From NCBI GenBank assembly GCA_019411205.1, contig DXRF01000084.1, forward strand, positions 1 through 10,699: DNA of 10,699 nucleotides, given 5' to 3'. The position numbers and the translations under genes are program-made. Every line of letters starts with the position of its first letter. Within the stretch, counting starts at the first letter, position 1. Shown one piece after another: positions 1 to 5,901 of the stretch. The notes under the pieces are model-generated. The model saw nothing but the letters and a program-made list of their open reading frames with translations. It ran no database searches and was not told the origin of the DNA. The stretch is from Parabacteroides sp. GTDB lineage: Bacteria; Bacteroidota; Bacteroidia; Bacteroidales; Tannerellaceae.

Positions 1-173
1 TTGCTCAGGAACTTATAAATAAAGTTAAATCAAAGTGTTGCGGAATTAAGGGTTAATACATTGTGTCTGTTCGACAAATATAAAATATCTTTTTAAATTC
101 ATCTACAAATATTTTTCATTTCTGATTATTTATCTTTCCTTTGCGACATTATAAATGATTAAAAAACTTAGCT
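1..173. other. AT-rich leader region, no complete gene
   Basis: No complete gene is visible here. One + strand frame is open from base 3 to a TAA at 54-56 and would give a 17-residue C-terminal tail, AQELINKVKSKCCGIKG, so the end of an upstream gene is possible but unproven. On the minus strand a perfect TAnnTTTG box (TATATTTG, 82 to 75) has no well-spaced TTTG partner and no open frame behind it within the window. The right part carries the likely promoter of the lipoprotein gene at 174. Confidence 0.35.
113..143 (+). promoter_or_regulatory. Probable Bacteroides-type promoter of the 174-1127 lipoprotein gene
   Basis: TTTT at 113-116, a 19-base spacer and TTCCTTTG at 136-143 match the Bacteroides pattern TTTG-N19-TAnnTTTG with one mismatch in each box. 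Transcription would start near 150, giving a leader of about 24 nt. An alternative -7 box, TATCTTTC at 131-138, lacks an upstream partner. The match is imperfect, so confidence is moderate. Confidence 0.4.
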
Positions 174-1127
174 ATGAGAAAGAAAGTGTTTTTTGCACTT
201 GCTTGTGTACTCTACTTGACAGACTGCGACAGTTCTTCCCCCGAAGAAGTCATCCCGCAAACAAAATTTTTCCCCGTTCAATTCAGCATTCAGATGGAGA
301 AAGAGATATTGTCTTTTCCCACCACCCGCAGCATGCCTGATAACGTAATTCCGGAACCGACTGTTTCGAAAGCCGGAGAGAACGACGCCGAATTGAACGA
401 ATTATGTTCCACGATCGAATATGTAGTATTCAAAGACGAAGAGATTCCCACATTAATCAAGCACAAGCACCTCACTTACGATCCCACCGATTTGGATGCA
501 GATTTCAGTTGCATATACGACAGTTTGCCACAAGGCGACTACAAATTCTACTTTTTAGCCCACAATTCAAAAAACGCAGTATTGTCAGGTTCGACTTTCT
601 CTTTCGATAGCATCTCCGATACATTCCACGAAATGCTATCTCTACACATCGGGGTGGCAGAAATCATCAACAAAGATATCTCTCTTCAACGTATCGTCAG
701 CCGTATCGAATTCATGGCAACCGATTCGGTTTCTGACATACTGAAACAGTTCGATATGGAAATCGACGGAATATCCAATCAGCTGGACATCGCCACCGGT
801 CAGGGGATAAAAAAACCGGATAAGCAGATCCTCTCCTATACATTCAAGAATGAGGAGATCGGAGAAGTAAACAAAGTACATTCTTTCTATACTTTCATTC
901 CTCCCACCGACAATAAGATAGCCGTCCACCTTTCGGCCATCGCCAAAAACGACGAACCGATCCGTGAACGGCAAATCGACAATATCATTCCGGAAAAGAA
1001 CAAAATCATCCGTTACAAAGGCCGTCTCTACAGTCGCTCCGAATCTGACGACACATTCCAGATCAGCATCTACAACAATGGAGAATGGGAAGAGATAACC
1101 GATGTTGAATTACCTGATTACGAGTAA
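174..1127 (+). CDS. FimB/Mfa2-like fimbrial anchor-type lipoprotein
   Basis: This is a 317-residue predicted surface lipoprotein. MRKKVFFALACVLYLTDC is a lipoprotein signal with the acylated Cys at position 18, followed by DSSSPEE, an acidic/Ser stretch of the kind that directs Bacteroidetes lipoproteins to the cell surface. The body resembles the FimB/Mfa2 fimbrial-anchor and fimbrillin-like families: a strand ending in VVFKD, then a LPQGDYKFYFLAHN segment (the usual 'L-P-x-G-x-Y' turn of these two-domain beta-sandwiches), then LQRIVSRIEF, similar to the Arg-rich strand opening the second domain. In that family the protein caps or anchors fimbriae at the outer membrane. No fimbrillin or tip gene lies downstream, since the next gene has its own promoter, so it may be an orphan or the last gene of a cluster to the left. 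The family call rests on remembered motifs; a generic fimbrillin-like lipoprotein is the main alternative. Confidence 0.55.
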   Translation: MRKKVFFALACVLYLTDCDSSSPEEVIPQTKFFPVQFSIQMEKEILSFPTTRSMPDNVIPEPTVSKAGENDAELNELCSTIEYVVFKDEEIPTLIKHKHLTYDPTDLDADFSCIYDSLPQGDYKFYFLAHNSKNAVLSGSTFSFDSISDTFHEMLSLHIGVAEIINKDISLQRIVSRIEFMATDSVSDILKQFDMEIDGISNQLDIATGQGIKKPDKQILSYTFKNEEIGEVNKVHSFYTFIPPTDNKIAVHLSAIAKNDEPIRERQIDNIIPEKNKIIRYKGRLYSRSESDDTFQISIYNNGEWEEITDVELPDYE

Positions 1128-1206
1128 AATTCGTAAAAGAACGAGCTTTCCATATCATCATCAACAATACGACCACATAAACATTCTTCCATATTGTTTT
1201 AATTCC

Positions 1207-1214
1207 TATCTTTG
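1207..1214 (+). promoter_or_regulatory. -7 box (TAnnTTTG) for the small lipoprotein gene
   Basis: TATCTTTG matches the Bacteroides -7 consensus exactly; no clear TTTG is seen about 19 bases upstream. Transcription would start at about 1220. This helps choose the start codon: ATG 1229 would leave a leader of under 10 nt, whereas ATG 1241 leaves about 20 nt and gives a cleaner signal peptide. Confidence 0.55.
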
Positions 1215-1240
1215 TCATTGAATGGTTAATGTTTGGAATT

Positions 1241-1657
1241 ATGATTAAGAAGAATATACTCGGTTTATTATTTTTGCTGTCCACACTCTGTTTGTTCAAC
1301 AGTTGCGAGGACGATCCGTATTACGATGACAGATATGATCTGACATCTGCACTATGCTCCGGAACCTGGGCAGAGACATATACAACCAACAACGGAGAAG
1401 ACTGTTATCACGTATTGAGTTTTTATCCAGACTGGACGGGATCTGACTATTACGAGTTTTACAGAGGAAACATCCTTGTTCGAAAAACAGAGGAAGTATT
1501 TCGATGGCACTGGGATGACGACAATTATTATTACCCCAACTCCATCTATATGGATTTCCCAGATGGAACCTACTCATATTTTGAGGACATACAGATCAGA
1601 GGCTTCCAACTACGAGGCATATTGGACGATATTGATGTCACACTCACAATGGAATAA
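1241..1657 (+). CDS. Small acidic lipoprotein of unknown function, lipocalin-like pattern
   Basis: The product has 138 residues from ATG 1241; an in-frame ATG at 1229 would add MFGI. The later start is preferred because it begins with MIKK followed by a hydrophobic stretch to the lipobox LFNSC (Cys22) and because of the promoter position. The Cys is followed by EDDPYYDDRYD, a very acidic surface-export type sequence. The remainder is rich in Tyr, Trp and Asp, with alternating strands (SGTWAETY, HVLSFYPDWTGSDYYEFY, EVFRWHWDDDNYYY) of the kind seen in small lipocalin-like or DUF-type beta-barrel lipoproteins of Bacteroidales. I do not recognise a specific family and propose no function. It has its own -7 box and ends just before a strong hairpin, so it is probably transcribed alone. 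Confidence 0.75.
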   Translation: MIKKNILGLLFLLSTLCLFNSCEDDPYYDDRYDLTSALCSGTWAETYTTNNGEDCYHVLSFYPDWTGSDYYEFYRGNILVRKTEEVFRWHWDDDNYYYPNSIYMDFPDGTYSYFEDIQIRGFQLRGILDDIDVTLTME

Positions 1658-1660
1658 CAA

Positions 1661-1687
1661 AAAAGGCAATCACAACGATTGCCTTTT
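1661..1687. terminator. Bidirectional intrinsic terminator
   Basis: A perfect 11-bp stem (AAAAGGCAATC at 1661-1671 with GATTGCCTTTT at 1677-1687) encloses the loop ACAAC. The stem ends in T4 on the + strand and a run of six T on the minus strand. It lies between the convergent lipoprotein gene (+) and tRNA-Arg (-) and can terminate both. Confidence 0.9.
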
Positions 1688-1693
1688 CTGTTG

Positions 1694-1765
1694 TAGCTCC
1701 GCCGAGAATCGAACTCGGATCTAAAGTTTAGGAAACTTCTATTCTATCCGTTGAACTACAGAGCC
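1694..1765 (-). tRNA. tRNA-Arg (anticodon CCT)
   Basis: Read on the minus strand, the acceptor arm GGCTCTG pairs with CGGAGCT (two G-U pairs). A short D arm follows, then anticodon stem GAAGT/ACTTT around the loop TTCCTAA with anticodon CCT (reads AGG), then T arm CCGAG-TTCGATT-CTCGG. The discriminator base is A, followed by CAA, so CCA is not encoded. It runs convergently toward the lipoprotein gene and shares its terminator. The length of 72 nt is normal for this isoacceptor. Confidence 0.93.
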
Positions 1766-1784
1766 ATTTTTATAATAAGTGCGG

Positions 1785-1816
1785 CAAAAGTATAACCTTT
1801 TCCGCAAACTGGCAAG
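1785..1816 (-). promoter_or_regulatory. Promoter of tRNA-Arg
   Basis: On the minus strand TACTTTTG (1792 to 1785) fits TAnnTTTG, with CTTG (1816 to 1813) about 20 bases upstream as a near-match -33 box. The start would fall near 1778, some 13 nt before the tRNA. The tRNA can thus be transcribed independently of recO upstream. Confidence 0.5.
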
Positions 1817-1835
1817 TATTTAAAGGAGCAATATG

Positions 1836-2561
1836 CTAATCGAACAGACTTTGCATGACAGATAAGGACTTTATTTCGGGAAAATCAGGCAAGTGCAAAC
1901 GATAATATTCAAGAATACGGTTTATGACACTCACACGATCCTGCCGGGAAAAAGAATACAACGACATATTCTCGAAGCTGATCTTCAGCAACCGGGCAAA
2001 GACCACACTCTCCTGCTGGTTGAGATAATGGCGGTGCATCGGTATACGATCGACAAACACGCCGTTCAACATATCGAAGCAGGAACCTGCCACATATGAT
2101 TCGACGTTCGGGTATATCCCCAGATAATGCAAGAGCCGCAGCAGAAAAACCAGATGAAAATTCGCCACCCCCTTATCCGAAAGCTCTAACAATTGTATCG
2201 ACTCGAACAAATATTCGAAAAGGCGCGAATCCGGCTCCGTCTCCTTCACCACCCGGAAAAGGACCTCGGAAAGAAAAAGCGCAAGTACATTTTTCACCGG
2301 ATTACAAAACACTTCCGTCAACGGATAGCAGAGTTTCGTTTCACGGATACGATGCAAATCCCGTTTATTCAGATGCTCCACCTCCATCTCCACTACCGAA
2401 AGAGGCATGAACAACGCTTTCGAGACAGAAGATTTCTTTCCACGGGAACGGGCAACCAGATAAGAAGCACGCCCAAAAGCCTCCGTATACATATATATAA
2501 TGGAGTACTTATCATTATATGGAATGGAATGCAGGACAATCCCGCGCGTTTTACACAACAT
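1836..2561 (-). CDS. recO: DNA repair protein RecO
   Basis: RecO, 241 residues, the normal size. It loads RecA at gaps together with RecR by binding SSB-coated single-stranded DNA and helping SSB displacement (RecFOR pathway, cytoplasm). The N-terminal OB fold is recognisable at residues 1-80: MLCKTRGIVLHSIPYND, then TEAFGRASYLVARSRGKK and LFMPLSVVEMEVEH. An all-helical domain follows. The canonical Cys4 zinc site of many RecO proteins is reduced here; only Cys161 of SCFDMLNG stands at that place, as I recall for Bacteroidetes RecO. It starts at the first Met of the conserved N-terminus. It diverges from the DUF2721 gene, and its minus-strand -7 box is at 2588-2581. Confidence 0.93.
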   Translation of the reverse strand: MLCKTRGIVLHSIPYNDKYSIIYMYTEAFGRASYLVARSRGKKSSVSKALFMPLSVVEMEVEHLNKRDLHRIRETKLCYPLTEVFCNPVKNVLALFLSEVLFRVVKETEPDSRLFEYLFESIQLLELSDKGVANFHLVFLLRLLHYLGIYPNVESYVAGSCFDMLNGVFVDRIPMHRHYLNQQESVVFARLLKISFENMSLYSFSRQDRVSVINRILEYYRLHLPDFPEIKSLSVMQSLFD

Positions 2562-2580
2562 ATCACTGAAATTTGGAAAA

Positions 2581-2588
2581 CAAAGTTA
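2581..2588 (-). promoter_or_regulatory. -7 box for recO
   Basis: On the minus strand TAACTTTG (2588 to 2581) is a perfect TAnnTTTG. No TTTG is seen at the expected distance upstream. A start near 2575 would give recO a leader of about 14 nt. Confidence 0.5.
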
Positions 2589-2608
2589 CAACATTTTCCC
2601 TCTCGGCC

Positions 2609-2627
2609 TTGTTTTATGATATAACAA
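2609..2627. repeat. Imperfect 19-bp palindrome in the recO / DUF2721 divergent region
   Basis: TTGTTTTATGATATAACAA is centred on base 2618: the arms TTGTT/AACAA and TAT/ATA are symmetric, with one mismatched pair in each arm. It lies between the two divergent start codons and upstream of the recO -7 box, where an operator would sit. AT-rich chance symmetry is possible. Confidence 0.35.
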
Positions 2628-2655
2628 ACTACTAAATTATAAAGAACATACAAAC

Positions 2656-3051
2656 ATGCAAGAACTCACGCTCACCACCCCATCACTGCTATTTTCGGCA
2701 GTATCGCTTATCCTATTGGCCTATACGAACCGGTTCATTTCATATGCGAGCCTCGTACGCACATTGAAAGAGAAGCATCAACAGACCCACGACCCGAAAA
2801 ATGTCGCCCAGATAGCCAACCTCAGGAAACGGTTATACCTGACACGCTCCATGCAAATATTAGGACTGCTCAGCCTGCTCTTTTGCGTGGTCTCGATGTT
2901 CTTCATCTATATTTCATGGCAAATCATAGCAGCCTGGATATTTGGAATAGGATTGCTCCTGCTGGCAGCTTCGCTATGCGTATGTATCTGGGAAATAAAC
3001 ATTTCCGTCAATGCTTTAGAGATACACCTACAGGACATGAGTTCCAAATAG
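2656..3051 (+). CDS. DUF2721-family membrane protein
   Basis: A 131-residue inner-membrane protein of unknown function. Three hydrophobic segments are visible: roughly 9-25 (TPSLLFSAVSLILLAY), 66-86 (MQILGLLSLLFCVVSMFFIY) and 90-111. A charged cytoplasmic-type loop lies between the first two (residues 35-65, with QIANLRKRLYLTRSMQ). The opening TPSLLFSAVSLILLAYTNRF, the LRKR-L-LTRSMQ block and the CVVSMFFIY segment fit what I recall of DUF2721. It has no signal peptide. It stands alone between recO (divergent) and the tRNA-Glu/rpsT block; its promoter is not evident, since no TAnnTTTG box is found in 2590-2655. No biochemical role can be inferred. Confidence 0.8.
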   Translation: MQELTLTTPSLLFSAVSLILLAYTNRFISYASLVRTLKEKHQQTHDPKNVAQIANLRKRLYLTRSMQILGLLSLLFCVVSMFFIYISWQIIAAWIFGIGLLLLAASLCVCIWEINISVNALEIHLQDMSSK

Positions 3052-3093
3052 ATGTTAAATACGAGATATTTCAAACATTTTTCTTCCAAATAT

Positions 3094-3124
3094 TTTGTCA
3101 GTTTAAAGAGAACATCTATCTTTG
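3094..3124 (+). promoter_or_regulatory. Strong promoter for tRNA-Glu and rpsT
   Basis: TTTG (3094-3097), exactly 19 bases, then TATCTTTG (3117-3124): both boxes match the Bacteroides sigma-ABfr consensus perfectly. Transcription should start near 3130, about 53 nt before tRNA-Glu and 170 nt before rpsT. It is the best promoter in the window, as expected for a stable-RNA and ribosomal-protein unit. Confidence 0.85.
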
Positions 3125-3179
3125 CACTCGCAATCGGGAAATCAACAATCCCAGAGAGCTAAAAGCAAAAGCTTTGACA

Positions 3180-3256
3180 TGATGGCCCGTTCGTCTATCG
3201 GTTAGGACGCAAGATTTTCATTCTTGAAAGGGGGGTTCGATTCCCCCACGGGCTAC
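3180..3256 (+). repeat. 77-bp direct repeat, copy 1 (tRNA-Glu)
   Basis: Bases 3180-3256 are identical to 3614-3690. The identity covers the whole tRNA-Glu gene, four bases upstream (TGAT) and one base downstream, and stops abruptly outside it. The two copies bracket rpsT, 434 bp apart. Confidence 0.95.
3184..3255 (+). tRNA. tRNA-Glu (anticodon TTC), copy 1
   Basis: Acceptor GGCCCGT pairs with ACGGGCT. The anticodon stem CAAGA/TCTTG encloses TTTTCAT with anticodon TTC. T arm is GGGGG-TTCGATT-CCCCC. Discriminator A is followed by CA, so CCA is not encoded. It lies 43 bases upstream of rpsT behind the strong promoter, so the two are probably one transcript from which the tRNA is cut. Confidence 0.96.
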
Positions 3257-3298
3257 AATAAACAGGATTAAAGAATAAATAAAGAGAATAGCTAAGAA

Positions 3299-3556
3299 AT
3301 GGCAAATCACAAGTCATCAATTAAGAGAATCAGACAGACCAACGCAAAACGTCTGCATAACAGATACTATGCTAAGACTGCTAGAAATGCAATGAGAGTT
3401 TTGCGCGCTACTGAAGACAAGAACGAAGCTCAGGTTCTGTTCCCGAAGGTGTGCTCTATGTTGGACAAGCTTGCTAAAAAACACATTATTCACAAGAATA
3501 AGGCTGGCAACTTGAAATCCAAATTAGCAAAGCACGTTAATACACTTGCGAAATAA
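3299..3556 (+). CDS. rpsT: 30S ribosomal protein S20
   Basis: S20, 85 residues, a primary 16S rRNA binder of the 30S subunit that forms a three-helix bundle at the 5' domain and helix 44. The family hallmark is plain: MANHKSSIKRIRQTNAKRLHNR at the start, then a highly basic helical sequence with the late segment AKKHIIHKNKAGNLKSKLAKHV. Length is typical (about 85-90). It starts with ATG, apparently without a Shine-Dalgarno sequence. It is co-directional with tRNA-Glu copy 1 (43 nt upstream) under the promoter at 3094-3124 and is followed by a GC hairpin with a T-run. Genes of this block suit growth-rate control, but no S20 autoregulatory element can be identified. Confidence 0.97.
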   Translation: MANHKSSIKRIRQTNAKRLHNRYYAKTARNAMRVLRATEDKNEAQVLFPKVCSMLDKLAKKHIIHKNKAGNLKSKLAKHVNTLAK

Positions 3557-3560
3557 GGTA

Positions 3561-3608
3561 TTATACTTTAATATAGTATAAAGCCGGACTGGTTAGCCCG
3601 GCTTTTTT
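3561..3608 (+). terminator. Tandem hairpins after rpsT, terminator-like
   Basis: An AT hairpin (TTATACT 3561-3567 with AGTATAA 3575-3581) directly abuts a GC hairpin (AAGCCGG 3581-3587 with CCGGCTT 3598-3604, 10-nt loop), followed by T4 to 3608. This is a standard intrinsic terminator shape. Yet a second tRNA-Glu starts only 10 nt later with no visible promoter between, so termination may be partial or the structure may serve processing. Confidence 0.75.
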
Positions 3609-3613
3609 AAACC

Positions 3614-3690
3614 TGATGGCCCGTTCGTCTATCGGTTAGGACGCAAGATTTTCATTCTTGAAAGGGGGGTTCGATTCCCCCACGGGCTAC
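3614..3690 (+). repeat. 77-bp direct repeat, copy 2 (tRNA-Glu)
   Basis: Exact copy of 3180-3256. The sequences diverge immediately outside (preceded by C and followed by C here, by A and A in copy 1). Confidence 0.95.
3618..3689 (+). tRNA. tRNA-Glu (anticodon TTC), copy 2
   Basis: Identical base for base to the copy at 3184-3255, with the same TTC anticodon and no encoded CCA. It sits between the rpsT hairpin and a strong terminator. No TAnnTTTG box is present in 3557-3617, so expression probably depends on read-through from the upstream promoter, or on a promoter of a type I cannot recognise. Confidence 0.96.
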
Positions 3691-3695
3691 CTTTT

Positions 3696-3729
3696 AAAAG
3701 AGACAAAGTTTGACTTTGTCTCTTTTTTT
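3696..3729 (+). terminator. Strong intrinsic terminator after tRNA-Glu copy 2
   Basis: A perfect 13-bp stem (AAAAGAGACAAAG at 3696-3708 with CTTTGTCTCTTTT at 3714-3726) with loop TTTGA is followed by further T, giving seven T in a row. It separates the tRNA/rpsT unit from gyrB. Confidence 0.92.
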
Positions 3730-3791
3730 ATTGCACTCCTCCGTTTGACTATTTTCACACTCTCTATACCATCTAAGTTAATTATTTTCAC

Positions 3792-3799
3792 TACATTTG
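3792..3799 (+). promoter_or_regulatory. -7 box for gyrB
   Basis: TACATTTG is an exact TAnnTTTG. The base run 19 upstream (CCAT at 3769-3772) does not match TTTG, so the -33 element is weak or absent. A start near 3806 would give a leader of about 45 nt. No supercoiling-control sequence can be recognised. Confidence 0.5.
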
Positions 3800-3850
3800 T
3801 TAGCTTTTTTAGACAGACAGATAATTATAGATTTTAAACGATAAAGACTC

Positions 3851-5806
3851 ATGAGTGAAGAAATTAAGAATACTTCTACAGAGTACTCTGCGGATAGTAT
3901 TCAGGTACTTGAAGGGTTAGAGGCAGTGCGTAAGAGACCGTCCATGTATATTGGCGATACCAGCGAGAAAGGTCTCCACCATTTGGTATACGAAGTTGTT
4001 GACAACTCTATTGACGAAGCACTGGCCGGATTTTGTACCCAAGTTGACGTAGTGATAAACGAAGATAACTCCATCTCTGTAACAGACGATGGTCGTGGTA
4101 TTCCGGTAGATATTCATGAGAAAGAAGGCGTGTCAGCGCTTGAAGTCGTATTGACCGTGCTCCACGCGGGAGGTAAATTTGATAAAGGCTCTTACAAGGT
4201 TTCAGGAGGTTTGCACGGCGTAGGTGTATCCTGTGTAAACGCACTTTCCACTTACCTGAGAGCAGAAGTTCGCCGCGACGGAAAAATCCATATGCAGGAA
4301 TTCTCCTGCGGTAAGCCGCTTCATTCCATCGAAGTGATCGGCGAAACAGATGTGACCGGTACAACCATCATGTTCAAACCGGACGGAAGCATCTTCTCCG
4401 TGACCGAGTATAAGTATGAGATTTTAGCTACACGTCTACGCGAGCTGGCATTCCTGAATGCAGGCATCACACTCAGCCTGACAGATAAACGCGTCGTAAA
4501 GGAAGACGGCAGCTACAAATCTGAAATATTCCGTTCGGAAGAAGGTTTGAAAGAATTTGTCCGCTACATCGACCGTTCCAAAGAGCAACTGATTCCGGAT
4601 GTGATCCACATCGTTACGGAAAAGCAGGGTATTCCGGTCGAAGTCGCCATGACTTACAACACTTCATTCAACGAAAGCGTATTTTCGTATGTAAACGATA
4701 TCAACACCATAGAAGGAGGTACTCACCTGGCCGGTTTCCGCCGCGGTTTGACCCGTACGCTAAAAAAATATGCCGACGACTCCAAGCTGCTTGAAAAAGC
4801 AAAGGTTGAAATCTCCGGCGACGACTTCCGCGAAGGTCTGACAGCGGTCATCTCTATTAAAGTGGCAGAGCCACAGTTCGAAGGGCAGACCAAGACGAAG
4901 CTGGGAAACAACGAAGTAACCGGTGCCGTAGACCAGGCTATCGGCGAAGCATTGGGCTACTACCTGGAAGAACATCCTAAGGAGGCCAAGATAATCGTCG
5001 ACAAAGTGATCCTTGCAGCCCAAGCACGCCAGGCAGCCCGCAAAGCTCGCGAACTGGTACAACGCAAATCACCGATGACAGGTGGCGGACTCCCCGGCAA
5101 ATTAGCCGACTGTTCTTCAAAGGATGCCGCACTTTGCGAGTTGTTCCTCGTCGAAGGAGACTCTGCAGGTGGTACAGCCAAGCAGGGACGCGACCGTAAC
5201 TTCCAGGCCATCCTACCGCTCCGCGGTAAGATCCTGAACGTCGAAAAGGCGATGGACCACAAGGTATTCGAAAGCGAAGAAATCCAGAATATCTTCCGTG
5301 CAATGGGTGTCACCATCGGTACCGAAGAAGACCCGAAAGAATTAAACCTGAGCAAACTGCGCTACCACAAAGTGATTATCATGACCGATGCCGATGTGGA
5401 CGGAAGCCACATTGCCACCCTGATTCTTACTTTCTTCTTCCGCCGTATGCGTGCATTGATCGAAAACGGATATGTCTATCTGGCCACTCCTCCTCTCTAC
5501 CTGTGCAAGAAAGGCAAAGTGGAAGAATATTGCTGGACCGACCAACAGCGCCAAGCATTCATCGACAAATATGGCGGTGGTAACGAAAACCAGATTCACA
5601 CACAGCGATACAAAGGTTTGGGAGAAATGAACGACCACCAGTTGTGGGATACGACCATGAACCCGGAAAACCGTACACTGAAACAGATCACGATCGACAG
5701 TGCCGCCGAAGCAGACCAGATATTCTCCATGCTGATGGGTGAAGATGTCGGCCCGCGCCGCGAGTTCATCGAAGAAAATGCAACGTACGCAAACATTGAT
5801 GCGTAA
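3851..5806 (+). CDS. gyrB: DNA gyrase subunit B
   Basis: ATP-driven subunit of the A2B2 gyrase that introduces negative supercoils. The GHKL ATPase domain has EVVDNSIDEA (catalytic Glu48, Mg-binding Asn52), DDGRGIP (Asp79, Arg82), the lid GGLHGVGVSCVNALS, and the transducer Lys in QTKTKLGN. The TOPRIM domain has LVEGDSAGG (Glu435) and MTDADVDGSH (Asp513, Asp515), the three metal ligands. The quinolone-pocket sequence PLRGKILNVEKA and the late QRYKGLGEMN motif are intact. At 651 residues it is the short form, lacking the roughly 165-residue insert of E. coli GyrB (804 residues). ParE of topoisomerase IV is the nearest alternative, but the close GyrB-like N-terminus and QRYKGLGEMN favour GyrB. 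It has its own -7 box and is isolated by a terminator upstream and the heptamer array downstream. Confidence 0.96.
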   Translation: MSEEIKNTSTEYSADSIQVLEGLEAVRKRPSMYIGDTSEKGLHHLVYEVVDNSIDEALAGFCTQVDVVINEDNSISVTDDGRGIPVDIHEKEGVSALEVVLTVLHAGGKFDKGSYKVSGGLHGVGVSCVNALSTYLRAEVRRDGKIHMQEFSCGKPLHSIEVIGETDVTGTTIMFKPDGSIFSVTEYKYEILATRLRELAFLNAGITLSLTDKRVVKEDGSYKSEIFRSEEGLKEFVRYIDRSKEQLIPDVIHIVTEKQGIPVEVAMTYNTSFNESVFSYVNDINTIEGGTHLAGFRRGLTRTLKKYADDSKLLEKAKVEISGDDFREGLTAVISIKVAEPQFEGQTKTKLGNNEVTGAVDQAIGEALGYYLEEHPKEAKIIVDKVILAAQARQAARKARELVQRKSPMTGGGLPGKLADCSSKDAALCELFLVEGDSAGGTAKQGRDRNFQAILPLRGKILNVEKAMDHKVFESEEIQNIFRAMGVTIGTEEDPKELNLSKLRYHKVIIMTDADVDGSHIATLILTFFFRRMRALIENGYVYLATPPLYLCKKGKVEEYCWTDQQRQAFIDKYGGGNENQIHTQRYKGLGEMNDHQLWDTTMNPENRTLKQITIDSAAEADQIFSMLMGEDVGPRREFIEENATYANIDA

Positions 5807-5808
5807 AG

Positions 5809-5899
5809 ATTTATGATTTATAATTTATGATTTATGCACCGATAATAATTCATAAATTATAAATCATAATTCATAAATCACAAATTATAAATCATAAAT
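5809..5899. repeat. Inverted array of AT-rich 7-bp repeats between gyrB and the C26-M19 gene
   Basis: Four head-to-tail heptamers, ATTTATG/ATTTATA (5809-5836), face seven units of the opposite orientation, CATAAAT/TATAAAT and variants (5851-5899), across a 14-bp spacer. The outer 28 bp of each side are complementary at 27 of 28 positions, so the RNA can fold into a very long AT-only hairpin. It begins 2 bp after the gyrB stop and ends 2 bp before the next ATG. It could act as a transcription attenuator, mRNA 3'-end stabiliser or protein-binding array. It has no T-run tail or GC core, so a classical terminator is uncertain. Confidence 0.9.
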
Positions 5900-5901
5900 A
5901 C

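Noticed and set aside
1128..1206. Possible terminator after the fimbrial-anchor-like gene
   Set aside because: Only a 4-bp pairing (TCGT with ACGA near 1131-1145) was found, without a T-run.
2096..2624. Two overlapping + strand frames (104 and 143 codons) within recO
   Set aside because: Pro/Lys-rich shadow translations of the minus-strand recO gene, which has clear family motifs.
5809..5899. CRISPR array or IS terminal repeats
   Set aside because: The repeats are contiguous 7-bp units without unique spacers, and no transposase or Cas gene is near.
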